Origin: Spirometra erinaceieuropaei
Taxonomy: Eukaryota > Platyhelminthes > Cestoda > Diphyllobothriidea > Diphyllobothriidae
Direction of reading: 5' to 3'
Length of the DNA: 64,000 nucleotides
Assembly (NCBI GenBank): GCA_902702965.1
Contig: CACRXP010000091.1
Coordinates: 1,052,147-1,116,146, forward strand
Part shown: in pieces, positions 1-9,590 of the stretch
Numbering within the stretch: position 1 is the stretch's first letter
Layout of the letters: the number at the start of each line of letters is the position of its first letter
The notes under the pieces: generated by a model
What the model was told of the DNA's origin: nothing
What the model saw: the letters and a program-made list of their open reading frames with translations, nothing else
The model's database searches: none
Program-made: the position numbers and the translations under genes

Positions 1-110
1 GAGGCTCGGGTGTTCCACACTTCGGGCTTGGGTATGGCTGGCTGACGACGGCTAATAAGCCAGAAATGGCCATTCCAGTCTCCCTTGTCTTTGTCGGTAA
101 TACTATTCTG

Positions 111-118
<8 letters not shown>
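1..118 (+). mobile_element. Short tRNA-like/hammerhead repeat (SINE/retrozyme-like), copy 1, cut by window edge
   Basis: This is the right-hand part of the ~310-bp short repeat that recurs about 18 times in the window. It enters at the end of the tRNA-like segment (GAGGCTCGGG), runs through the segment ending in ACTTCGGGCTTGGG, contains the hammerhead-like fold at 36-80, and ends in the family tail TCCCTTGTCTTTGTCGGTAA then ATTCTGCCTATA, which passes into a TA microsatellite. Non-coding. The family is recognised purely by recurrence within this window; no database name is claimed. Confidence 0.85.
36..80 (+). ncRNA. Hammerhead ribozyme-like fold, type I, in short repeat copy 1
   Basis: Helix I is GGCTGG (36-41) with CCAGTC (75-80), including one G-U pair. 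The core reads CTGACGA (42-48), then helix II GGC (50-52) with GCC (59-61) around loop TAATAA, then GAAA (63-66). Helix III is the loop-less ATGG/CCAT, and the predicted cleavage position follows ATT at 74. GGG 30-32 can pair with CCC 82-84 across an internal loop, which would extend helix I as in natural type I hammerheads. The weak point is the 10.1/11.1 position, a C-A mismatch (49/62) where most hammerheads have G-C. Self-cleavage is inference. Confidence 0.6.

Positions 119-141
<23 letters not shown>
113..141. repeat. (TA)n microsatellite
   Basis: About 14 TA units continue the CCTATA end of the short repeat. The same junction (repeat tail into TA tract) recurs near 33375-33400, so the tract probably grew from the repeat's own tail. 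Confidence 0.9.
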
Positions 142-143
<2 letters not shown>

Positions 144-999
144 TTGAGTTCCTATAATTAGCAGCTGGGGCGGCGTCATAAATCGGTCCTGGTCAGTCGG
201 CAGCTCTTCCAAAAATGCGCAATCTGGCTGGACAGCCAGGGAGGGTGGGACGGATGAGTACTGTTTGTTGCCAATTTTAGAACCTACGTCGGGACTTCAT
301 TGGATACAGTCCAACTAGAAATTTCTCGATGGCTATTCGCACGCGTCAGCTCTCCTCCTGGCGGCACTTAAGAGGAAGAGCAGTAGCAGAAATCACCCTG
401 TCTTACGAATGTAGCGGTGCCCGTGCTCTATTCTAATGAGTTGAAACATAGGTAGCATGCTAGCCGTCGGAAGAGATGAGCAGATATACCTTTGTAATCC
501 AAGCTACTTTGTTCAGCTAATCAAACGGCGAACGAACACTCAATGGCCAAAGGAACGGTAACCCAGAATCTGGCAGGAGGGAGCATTTCCTACACCAAAC
601 GACTCACATAGACGGTTTCTCGACTGTTACAACCCGTCAGAGCAGGCATAGCTAATCGGCCCCAGACGACATTTCACTGCAGTTTCATATAACCTGGGAA
701 CGCAATACCGCCAACTGGGATCTCACCGGTCGTCTGCCAAGTGTGTTGCAATGATGGGGCCTGAAAGTACTTTGAGGAGACGGTACAAAAATCACAGATT
801 CAGCTACGTAAGCACACATTGGCAACGTGGAGGCTAGACCCGAGCTCTCAGCATACAAATTTTGTTGTATAAACCAGCCATACCTTTGACCTTAAAGGAG
901 AGACCATCTTGTGCCGGGCACCGCAGAGAGCGAACGACTTGCACCTGAGGCGTGACATTCAGATACCAAATCCATCAAAAGACATATTGGTAAGAGATG
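142..999. other. No recognisable feature
   Basis: Unique-looking sequence with only short open frames that lack protein-like composition. I see no gene, tRNA or repeat here. Confidence 0.5.
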
Positions 1000-1240
1000 G
1001 TTTGGTAGCCCCACCTGATGGATGCAATACTGTTGGGGTTGGGGTTAGGGGTTCCGGTTACTGCTATGGGTTAACGCAACTATTTCTCAACCACTCAAAG
1101 TACAACCGCGCACACCCAATAGCTTTTCTCTTGCATACGACTACTTGACCTCGTCGCCTGTGTGTTCCCCGGCCCCACCTGTAAAAACACCTATTGCCAC
1201 CGGTCCCCTTTTACAGATGACTGGGGTGTGTTTACTTCAG
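1000..1240 (-). repeat. Dispersed repeat with short telomere-like core (inverted match to 57735-58060)
   Basis: Landmarks such as CCCCACCTGATGGATGCAAT, the segment CAACTATTTCTCAACCACTC, and CACCGGTCCCCT occur in reverse complement in the same order at 57735-58060. The core here is a brief GGGGTTGGGGTTAGGGG stretch; in the other copy it is a much longer CCCTAAC-type array. The difference suggests the array expands and contracts inside an otherwise fixed repeat. Non-coding. Confidence 0.7.
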
Positions 1241-2599
1241 GTGGGACTGCCTAACCACGCTCGAGCGACATATTTAGCTTCCTGCAGCTGATAAAATTCT
1301 TCGTCATTACATACACAGAGAGAAGGTCAAGATGAGTCAGTCCAGATTTAGGAAAACTGATCAGACCCAGCTAGTCGACGCAGTCACCCGAAGAAAGGGG
1401 AGTGGCTCAACCATCACCAAGGTGATAACTCGAAACACAATCGACTTCGTGTAAGTTCTTCCTCATTTTTTTTCACAGGATCACCCTGAGACCCTCTTCC
1501 TTGTGCTCTTCTTTAAAATGATCAAGAGCTTCTTAGCGAACAACACGACCTGGTAGTTCGACCGTCGTTACTGGCGATATCCATCTTCATCAGAAGTGTG
1601 GTTGCTTTCGTAATGCGGATGTAGTTGGCATGTGTCCACAATGCCCAACGTGCTTTCTGGGTAGTAGTAGATGAGGTTCCCAGTTAAGATTCGCCATGCA
1701 TCGCACCATGAGTGCCCAGATGCACAAACAGGGGCAACGTGAGGACGGAAAGTGTCGTGGTATGGACGTGCTGTTTTCGTATCAATACTGCCGACAACTA
1801 CCTTCTGTCCGCTATCGATGTCGGCATTGCTCTGACAAGGCTCAACGGACCAGAGAAATTGCATGGCTGACGTTTCGGAGGGCCTGCCCGGTTCGCCATT
1901 ATCAAAGCGTTTTGTGTAAAAAGAGTCGACCAGACTTTTAAACAAACTGCGGAATTAGTTGACCTTGGGCCGATCGATTTTTTTCTTCTTTGGTTGCCTT
2001 GGCTCTCTGGTCGTTGTCTGTGAATGTAGGCGGCCTCCTGCGTTGTGTGTCGTCAGCCCAATGGGGGTCGGTTGCACTTCTGTGACCCGTTTTGGGTGAA
2101 TTAGTTGACGGGCCGTGTTTGCTCGGTATTCTTAAGCCCCGTGTGACCGTCTTGTCCTTGCCATGACGTACGATAGTTACGTAGGACTTTATAGGCCGCA
2201 GGAAGGTCTTGATGCCTGCCGATGGAGTTGGCATCGTAGTATCAAGTCTCAATTGTGAGACCTCCTGTTTTTATGGTACCTCGGCCGAAGACGGCTGCTC
2301 CTTGGATGTCAAAACTGTGGCCAGTTTTTTCCGGCGTGAGTCTCAAGCTGTGAGTCCGGATCTAATCTTCAATTTGCCGGTTTGTGTTCGTGCAGGCGGG
2401 TCTGCACCTTCCGTCTGGTTTCCTCGACGTGGTTGCAGTCTTTATTGTTACACCATATGTGGTAGACAACTGCAGAGGTTTCAGTGAGTGGCAGTGTGCC
2501 TTTGGGTTGCATCAGACGGTGACGAATTGTTGCCTAGGGTCGTCCTGGCCACTAGCAACTGACAGCTGTCTGTTTTTGGCTTCGTCATTATGCTGCACG
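1241..2599. other. No recognisable gene
   Basis: Short overlapping frames on both strands at 1568-2490 show no family resemblance and no consistent composition. A short stretch near 2535-2560 (CGTCCTGGCCACTAGCAA) recurs near 2728-2750, suggesting an old local duplication. Nothing else can be supported. Confidence 0.5.
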
Positions 2600-2705
2600 A
2601 TAATCAGTGTAACTGCCCCACTTGAGTAATCCTTCCTGATCGGAAACACATTCCAGAATTTTGGCCAACATTTCATGAGATCGGTCATGCACTGCATTCT
2701 GTATT
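2600..2705 (+). repeat. Outer end of the foldback repeat family
   Basis: GATAATCAGTGTAACTG, then GAGTAATCCTTCCTGATCGG, then CATTTCATGAGATCGGTCA match, in order, the sequence directly outside the right arm of the foldback element at 18106-18200, and also 37350-37430. This is therefore a solo end fragment of that family. Confidence 0.65.
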
Positions 2706-2879
2706 CATACTGCGGCGCATTCTTAAATTCCGTCCTGGCCACTGGCAAATGATAGCCGTTTGCTTTTTTGACTTCGCCGCTGGGTTTACTTTCGTCCGTC
2801 GTTAGTCTCTGTGGCAAATAATGGGATCAGATTGTGTGCCGGAAAATCCTCATTAACTGTCATTCCACCACAGCGCGAG

Positions 2880-3175
2880 TTCTACCGCATAGCAATCGGT
2901 TACAACTGTTCGCCAAGGTTGCATTCTGTCACCTATTGTGTTCAACTACGTCATCGAATGGATTCTCGGAGGGACCCCAAACAGTTTTTGTTGTGTTGAG
3001 TTGGCATTCGGACGCCAGCTGATCTCAACTCCGCGGATGATGTCGCCTTACTAGCCTCATGCCTTGGCGATCACGGGCGAAGGAAGTCGCTGAATCTGTC
3101 GATTTCCTCATGAACTCTGGGTAGGCCAAGGTGTTTGTGAACTGCATCCCTGACCTTCAGCCTTCAGATTTAAGA
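2880..3175 (+). pseudogene. Decayed LINE reverse transcriptase fragment
   Basis: Read with frameshifts, the segment gives a motif-B-like stretch (CSPRLHSVTYCVQ, from an original QGC-type box), then ADLNSADDVALLASCLGD, which is a mutated Y/FADD catalytic box (motif C), then AESVDFLMNSG and VNCIPDL, the usual sequence following the box. Several stops and frameshifts exclude function. It is the same LINE family as the fragments at 3260-3440 and 50095-50400, and different from the zinc-finger LINE at 22-27 kb. Confidence 0.6.
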
Positions 3176-3259
3176 AGTATACAGTTGCAAATAACTAGGG
3201 ATGACACAACTGCCGAATGCGTAGAATAAGGACGACGTCGTCTCTCGAACAGATTCTGC

Positions 3260-3440
3260 TTTCGAAAAGGTTGTATCCTGTCGTCCATTCTGTTCAACTG
3301 CGTCATCGACTGGATTCTAGGAAGGACCCTGCACAGATTTTGCTGTGTTGATTTGGTATCCGACTACGCGGACGATGTCGCCCTGCTAGCCCCAAGCCTT
3401 GGTGGCCTACAGTATGCAGTAGGCTCGGGCAAAGAATGTT
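3260..3440 (+). pseudogene. Decayed LINE reverse transcriptase fragment, second copy
   Basis: KGCILSSILFNCVIDWILGR corresponds to the QGC...LFN motif B region of LINE RTs, followed after a frameshift by DYADDVALLAPSLGGLQ, an intact YADD box. It lies about 380 bp downstream of a matching fragment in the same orientation, so the pair could be a tandem or a broken duplication. Too short and frameshifted to be functional. Confidence 0.65.
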
Positions 3441-3594
3441 ATAAATCAGGTTCGCTCAAAGACTCTCCTTGTCAGATTCAGCAAGCAAACTCCTAGAATT
3501 TTGTCCCTGAAATCTATGCTTACCTGGTTACTGTTCACTTTTATTGGGTAGACGTATGCATCCGAGGCCTAGGCTTCAATCAATTCTCGGCCTG

Positions 3595-3735
3595 TTTTTT
3601 GTCCGACGTTGGCGATTATTTTGGTGACTGTGAGCCATTTCGTAGGTGCGAACGGCCACTTGGGATAATTCGTCGCATCGTCGCACAACCAGCTTAGGTT
3701 CGTATATGCGCGATCCGAGCATGCGTCCGGTCTGG
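3595..3735 (-). pseudogene. GIY-YIG nuclease remnant (PLE type)
   Basis: On the minus strand the conceptual peptide contains GQTGRMLGSRIYEPKLVVRR, then CDELSQVAVRTYEMAHS. This matches the middle of the GIY-YIG nuclease domain of Penelope-like elements (a G-Q-T-G-R box, then a conserved HK.AVRRGD..SQVA..T..M.H stretch) and the homologous remnants at 43.1, 54.7 and 55.4 kb. No start and no upstream GIY box can be seen. A relic. Confidence 0.6.
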
Positions 3736-3739
3736 CCTG

Positions 3740-4190
3740 GAACTCAAACTCTCGTCTTCATTGAAAAAAATAAACGGATAAGAAGTCTACTTGCTAACAC
3801 GTGATGACATTATTAGGCGTTGGTTCTCCTGGTACAGTTCGTGCAGGCATTAAAAACGGCATTGAACAGGGACGCCTGAGTGGTGTTGAGGGTTACCGCG
3901 TCCACAAGGACTGGGGAGTGGGAAGTGGGGTGGTTCTATTTCAGTCTTATTAAAAAATGTTTGGGCCACGCTCCATCTTAAATTACCAGTGACTGATCTC
4001 ATGCCAAAATGACTAGAACCGAACTTTCCTTTGACCTCACTAGGACATTGACCACATTCCAAATAGAGGACTGCCAATTCGATCTCCCCCTGCCTTTATC
4101 GCTGTAAACTGCTGCTCGTCTCTATTTCGGTCGCCTAAGAGTGGATGCTAAGATCTGGCCTTCCTCTTTATCGATCCACGTTGCAGCGAT
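3740..4190. other. No recognisable feature
   Basis: No repeat match or convincing coding frame seen. A 75-codon frame on the minus strand at 3850-4077 has no recognisable family. Confidence 0.45.
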
Positions 4191-4199
4191 ACAGGGCTT

Positions 4200-4440
4200 A
4201 GGAGCTACATAGTCCAGACATGTGCGTGTTAAGGTGGGATGACAATATTGGCGGATTGGTCCTGTCGGTACCATCCTTACGTGTATTAGGAACAGTATTC
4301 AGCAGTGACGTAGGAGGGGTGTCGGGAGTTGCCGTGTTCACCGGAATACAGTACAGTCTGATGTTTTATTTCCGGGGGGGAGTGGTGGGTAGTGGTTACT
4401 ATTTTAGTCTACCTGTGTCATTTGAAATTCCAGGCTTGTT
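4200..4440 (+). repeat. Dispersed repeat, copy A (pair with 29255-29500)
   Basis: GGGATGACAATATTGGCGGA, TTGGTCCTGT, GGTACCA, TTCAGCAGTGACGTAGGA and ACTATTTTAGTCTA occur in the same order and orientation at 29255-29500. Both copies keep an open frame through the shared part (WDD-IGGLVL, then FSSDVG), see findings. No known protein family recognised. Confidence 0.7.
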
Positions 4441-4459
4441 CGCAATCGTCACTGCCTAG

Positions 4460-5310
4460 CGGCCTAGCGTTTTTCAGACGCATTTAGCATGCAGGAATTG
4501 TAACTTTGCTATCGGCAGCATTTGTTGCGTTCTGCAGTTTTCGAGATTAAAAATCACCGACGTTCTGCCCGTGTGACAGTTGGCTACATCCACCTAGTTA
4601 CTGTGCCTCGAACTTTAAACCCTGAAATTAATTCGTCCTGAGGCGACGCGTGCATTTTTACCCTAAGGAATCTCACCTGTCTACATAGGCAAAAAGGTCG
4701 ATGTGTTCAATTGTTCCATGCCTTTATCGATATGAATGTTTAGTTAACCATGGAGGGCGTTCTAATTAACCAGTCAGTGACTATAGGTGCTTCAGGTTGT
4801 TTTGAACGACGAGGTCCGTTTATACACGATGCATTCAAATTTTTTAAAATCAATATACCTGAGATTTTAGCTACCTTCAGGCTATTTGATCGGTAAGTTT
4901 TGTGACCCACTACTTTTCAACTGAGTCCTTTTTGAGCAGGTTCGCCAGTCTCCCTGAGCCTCACTGTTAGTGCTAAACGAACAGTTGCGAGGAGTTACTG
5001 TCGAAAGACAGCATCCGACGACTTGACTGGGGACGTGTAGATTAACACGTCGAAGGGTCAGAACTGCTTGGTTGCACAAACCGACAGGTGTAAGCACTCG
5101 TGCAAACGGAAAATGCCCCTCCCCGTCTGCGCTAGACGGGCGCTCTTCACTAATCTTCATTCCTATACTCAGCCTTTCCGCACTTGTATGTATGGTTGAG
5201 TTGAGCACAATGGGAAGTTACATTTGAAGCCCAGATTGCTGAATATTGCGCCACCTTGAAATGAGCGGTTCTGATCAATTCAAGAAGGGTTTGATCCCCT
5301 CAGCGACTTC
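4460..5310. other. No recognisable feature
   Basis: AT-rich to mixed sequence without a supportable gene. A 108-codon minus-strand frame (4882-5208) shows no domain. I see no repeat here. Confidence 0.45.
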
Positions 5311-5369
5311 GACTCTCCTACCTACAGCTGGACAGATGTATTCACTGGGAGCCCTAATCGGACACTTGA

Positions 5370-5640
5370 CAGTTCGACCGCCGCATCCGACGATGTCCAG
5401 CGTGGACTCCACAGCAAGATGAAGCAAGCACTGTACTTGAGTGTGGATTAGTAAGCGTGGACCCGCGCTGAATCTGCCGCACTCTCTCCTCATTCCCCAC
5501 CTACACCCTGTGTCAAGACAGAGTCAAGAGGACCGGAGGCGGGGGAGGACGCACGGAGGATGGCTCGGCCCAGCCCGTACCTTGACGCTCCACTCTACAC
5601 TGCCTGATCCTCAAAAAAACTCGACCGGAATTGGTTATGC
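5370..5640 (+). repeat. GC-rich dispersed repeat with AAC-type tail, copy
   Basis: Contains the family landmarks GTGTCAAGACAGAGTCAAGA, GGACCGGAGGCGGGGGAGGA and CCGCACTCTCTCCTC in the order seen in other copies (13.0, 15.7, 16.7, 20.1, 27.7, 28.2, 61.9 and 63.8 kb). It is called plus because complete copies in this orientation end with TTTTAACCAACAACA-like tails. A shorter fragment of the same type lies at 5790-5875. Non-coding. Confidence 0.7.
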
Positions 5641-5996
5641 TACACTGGCACATGGTGTTCATGTTTTCTGTTTCAAACCGTAAGGAATGAATGCAAACAG
5701 GTTGGCCTGTTACGTTTAATCTAAACTGCAGCTTGGTCTTCTGTTTCAGTTTAAACTAAACTTGCCCGGGTCGGACAGTTCGGTTGTTGCGGACGACGAC
5801 GTCCATCGCTTGCCCCACAGAGTGGGCGTAGCATCTGACGCACTCTCTCCCCTCCCCCACCAAGCTAGCACCGATGACAAGCCCCGTCCGATCAATTTGC
5901 AAGTGGCTTACAGGACGATTCATGATTCAGATGTACGGTGACAGTAGGGAAAGGATACGACCGTGGTTAGTGAGCTGTCGGTATGGCAATGCTGTT

Positions 5997-6484
5997 ATTT
6001 GTCACTTTTTAATTTCCTCAGAAATTATCTAAGAACGTGGAGTAGATCAGTTTATTCAAGGTCTATAGACTCAGACCGAGAATTTTATGTATGAATATTT
6101 GGGTCAAAGTCCATCAGCCACAGAGAGTAACCGCGTAATATTCATTATCTGCCGACAGGCAGCTAGTAGTATACCCTAGGGTAAGGTGATACCATACTAA
6201 CAGCACAGGTACTAGCCAAAAGCACACACACGCGTGTTTCGCCGATATTCTGCCGCTGCATGACGCAGCGGTATGGTAGCGCAGACTGGTATCACCTTAC
6301 CCTAAAGTAAACGACTAGCTGTCTGTCGGCAGTTAATGAATATTACGCGGTTACTCTCTGTGGCTGATGGACTTTGACCCAAATATTCATACATAAAATT
6401 CTCGGTCTGAGCCTATAGACCTTGAATAAACTGATCTACTCCAACTTGGTAGATAATTTCTGAGGAAATTAAGAAGCGACAATT
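5997..6484. mobile_element. Foldback element, 198-bp arms
   Basis: The left arm (5997-6194) and right arm (6287-6484) are near-perfect reverse complements, with only scattered mismatches and small indels. The 92-bp spacer holds the minus-strand half of a hammerhead-like repeat and a perfect 7-bp hairpin (CCGCTGC/GCAGCGG). No transposase is encoded. It could be a foldback-type non-autonomous element or a head-to-head pair of one repeat; the presence of a further plus-strand copy of the spacer sequence at 6505-6640 favours the second. Confidence 0.8.
6215..6275 (-). ncRNA. 3' half of a hammerhead-like motif (family 3)
   Basis: On the minus strand a 7-bp hairpin is followed by CAGAATATCGGC, then GAAA (6237-6240), then the self-complementary ACACGCGTGT of helix III. 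These match the second half of the fuller motifs at 6532-6604 and 33680-33749. The CTGANGA half is missing and the base after helix III is G, so this copy is not expected to cleave. Confidence 0.5.
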
Positions 6485-6489
6485 TCTAG

Positions 6490-7215
6490 ATTGGAGTATC
6501 TACCAGAAAACAGACGGGGAATGCTGAGGGACCCACTGACGAGCCGAACCCCACGCAGCTGCGCCATACAGCGACAGAATATAGGCGAAACACCCCTGCA
6601 TGGGCTTTTGGCTAGTACCTGTGCTTTTAGTATGGTATAACGTTGCCCTAGAATGCTGTTGTAGCGACGTTCGCGGGGATGAAGTAAGTAGTGCTGGTAG
6701 TATAGGAGTATTCCGATGTATGGTTGGGCTGTTGTAAAGACCGCTGTATACTCCGCTTCTTTGGATACCTACATGGCAAAACAGACCCATGCAACTTCTG
6801 GATGTAATGTGGCGTTGTAGAAAGGCGAGGCCTGTGTGACAGACGAATGTCGGATTGGCTGGTCGCAGCGTGACGGGTTCAGTTCAGTTTATTGAGGGAA
6901 ATAGGCGTAAGCCTTTGAATACCCTATTTGCAACGTAAAAAATGTGCGCTATACAGATAAATGTCCTGGGCTGAAATAGTTCAAACCCGCCCATAATGGT
7001 AAGACAAAACTAGAACGAGTTACAGGGGATGAGCTGTACTTCTCATCGCTCATGGTCATTTCGGAACATTAATATGTCCAGATTTTTTTAAAACTTTGTA
7101 TAGATGGTGACATCACAATATCTGCGGGAAGGGCATTCCATGGTTTGACCACTCGAATAGAGAAGGAGAACTTCCGCACATCCAGCCTTGTCTGATGAGT
7201 TCGCACTGTTAACGG
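6490..7215. other. Repeat flank of the foldback element; remainder without gene
   Basis: 6505-6640 is a plus-strand copy of a repeat also seen at 33655-33785 (CCCACTGA, GCCGAACCCC, GCGAAAC, GGGCTTTT). After about 6650 I see no recognisable element or gene. Confidence 0.5.
6532..6604 (+). ncRNA. Hammerhead-like motif, family 3 (probably inactive)
   Basis: CCCA (6532-6535) pairs with TGGG (6601-6604) as helix I. The core CTGACGA lies at 6536-6542, helix II opens with GCCGA (6543-6547) and closes with TAGGC (6582-6586), and GAAA is at 6587-6590. The bases before helix I's 3' strand are GCA rather than the UH the hammerhead requires, so cleavage is doubtful. The homologous copy at 33680-33749 has GTC at this position. 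Confidence 0.5.
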
Positions 7216-7221
7216 GTAACC

Positions 7222-9300
7222 TCAGAGATTGGTCGTGGTAGCAAATTCAAAAAAGTCCTCGAAGGCCAGACTGCAATTCAACCCCTTTACAACGCGGAAG
7301 GCTTTCAAGAGATCCCCGCGAAGTTGCTTTAGAGAGGGTCGCAAATGATCAACCAGGCCGATGTGTGCGGGCGGTCTCAATAAGGACAGGTCGGAATTGA
7401 GTCCACATTGCTGGTGATAGAGAGATGGTTGTAGTGTTTTGTAAGACGGTAGGAGTTTCCTCAATGGTGTTAATAATGGCGGCGAAAGTGGTGGTGTGCT
7501 CTGAGATGGGATGCGGATTCGTTGTGCTACCACTGCACCGATTTTGCGAATCTCTAATGAGCAAAATCCGTAGCCGGAATGTCCGTTGACAGTGTGGACA
7601 TAATGGCAGGGGTTGGGTGTGTGCGTCAGTCGTGCGTAACACTTGAGTCTCATGAACATTACTCTTTGCCTTGACAACGGCTAGGAGGTTTGTTTCGAAG
7701 ATAACGGCTACAGTCCTTGCGACAGTTCGCCACGTCCGCCGATCCTGTCTGATGTCTTCCCAGATCTCCGGGTTGGCACGCAGGTGCCTGAGGGAAATCT
7801 CGAAGGTGTCCTTGTAGGGCTGTTTTTGTCCATCTTGTCTGTGACCATCCATAGATATACCACCGTAGAATAACCTCTTCAGCAGGCGTTTATGATCTGT
7901 CTTTATGATGTGGTCGCTGCATTGCAGTTATATCTACCCCAACTAAGGACCCCGGTTCTTACCATGAACCCAGTGTCCGGCATCCTTCCCTGTCACTTCA
8001 CCATCTGCATTATTCGGGGGCACTTAAGCTGAAAACGAATGATATTCCTTGCTTGGCCTTTATACACAGTCTATGTCTCCGCTCCGTAAAAGAGCGTTGT
8101 CAGGATAACAGTCCATTACGTTCTTGATTTCATGTTGAGTAGAATGTCGCCAGGGTTCCAGACAGAATGCTTAGGCCGGCCGAAAACTTGGCTGGCTTCG
8201 AAGATCGGACTTGTGATTTTGTCGTTGATCGTGATGTTTTCTTGAAATTTTGCCCCAAGATATGCGAAATTTGGAATGACTGGCTGATGACGGTCAATGT
8301 TCCAGAAATGATCATTTTAGTCTCCCCTGTTTTGGCCTGTAACCTTATGCGCAAAGTTGTCCACTGCGGTGCGATGAGTCCCACCAACATTGATAGGGGG
8401 TTCGGTGTAGTCAGCATTTGACGCCGGTTGATGCGGGATCACTGTCTCCTCTGTGCTGCCGAAGCTGAGGAGGCGCACCTCTCCGCTACACTTCCTCAGC
8501 GTACGACTATCTGCAAACTGTTGAACGTTCTTCTGTCATCTCGGTAGTCGACCTCGATCCTCGACCGCTCCTCACGGCAGGAGCCTATCAGCACAGCGGA
8601 AAACATCGTGGGAGTAAGTATGCAGCCTCGTTCCACTCAACGGATCACCGCGAATGTTCCGAGGACGACTCCACCATCCCATCGTGTTGGTGTGCTACCA
8701 TTTGTGTGAATTTTCCAGATATACCAACGTTGGCACGATCCTCTAAAATTCTTTACGTTTCACTGTAGGAAAGCTTACTTTTTCAGATCGAAGAAGGTGG
8801 TGTGGAAAGTTGTCTTAGATTCCTGACATTTGCCCTGTAGTTGCAATGCGTTTCTGAAAGAAGTCTCTGGCCCAGATGCACACTCAGACGATTGAGTAGA
8901 GTACGACCAAGCATTTTGTCCCCAATATTGTTGTAAGGGGGACAAGTCTGTGACCATCACAGAGCTATCAGTTTTCCTTACGCAGTGGCATCCTTGAAGT
9001 CCAGGGGGATGCTTACGTGTCGCGACGTCTCCTGGAACAAAGAGGCAAGATCTCCCATGACTTATAGTCCGCCGTTCATGTCGGCTTCGGCTGAAATTGC
9101 GTCTGCTGCCGGTGCCTTTCCGTGGGAAACTGTCGCACTGCCCTGATTGTCTCAGGGAGGGAGAGCGGACGATCAAGGCGGAAGTAGGTGTCGATATGAG
9201 AAGGTAAGTTGATGGCTTCCGCGCAGATTGTGAGTGGCTGCTTAAGAACGCCCTGGAAATGTGCAACGCAGCGCTCCATGATCTGCGACATCTCCATCAG
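7222..9300 (-). pseudogene. Decayed LINE, RT to C-terminal zinc finger (minus strand relic)
   Basis: Minus-strand fragments match the LINE at 22-27 kb in order: an AHFQGVLKQPL...LPETIRAVRQF stretch (9297-9110) like its [11 protein letters not shown]...[17 protein letters not shown] and DGMV near 8720-8680; LGQNFKKTSRSTTKSQVRSS (about 8270) like [20 protein letters not shown]; then YKDTFEISLRHL and DRRTWRTVARTVAVIFETN (about 7810-7680); and a first zinc finger CPHCQRTF near 7600. Stops and frameshifts are numerous. The endonuclease part is absent, as expected of a 5'-truncated copy. A short-repeat fragment sits inside it at 8268-8345. Confidence 0.8.
8268..8345 (+). mobile_element. Short tRNA-like/hammerhead repeat, degraded fragment nested in LINE relic
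   Basis: GGAATGACTGGCTGATGACG, then CCAGAAATGATCATTTTAGT, then CTCCC match the hammerhead part and tail of the short repeat. The core is CTGATGA (8284-8290) and GAAA (8305-8308), but helix II and helix I are mutated. It interrupts the RT reading of the LINE relic, so it inserted after the LINE. Confidence 0.6.
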
Positions 9301-9590
9301 GAGGGTTGTACCACCCTAGCGCATCGGTGGCGCAGTCTCCCTGGCTATTGGATAGTTGACCGTTTCGATGGTCGGAAAGAATTTGTTCATCTTGGTCTAG
9401 TCAATGCTATAGTCAGTAGATTGAAGCAATGTTTTCCCAGAATAAATTTGAATAAGGCAAAGGCGACAAAGCATGCAGAATTTACTGACGTCATAAATTT
9501 CAAGACCTCTCATTCCGCTGCGTACGGTCATTGCATAGTAATATGACGAGGTAAACTGTTCAATCAACGATCGACCTAGAGAGATAAAAC

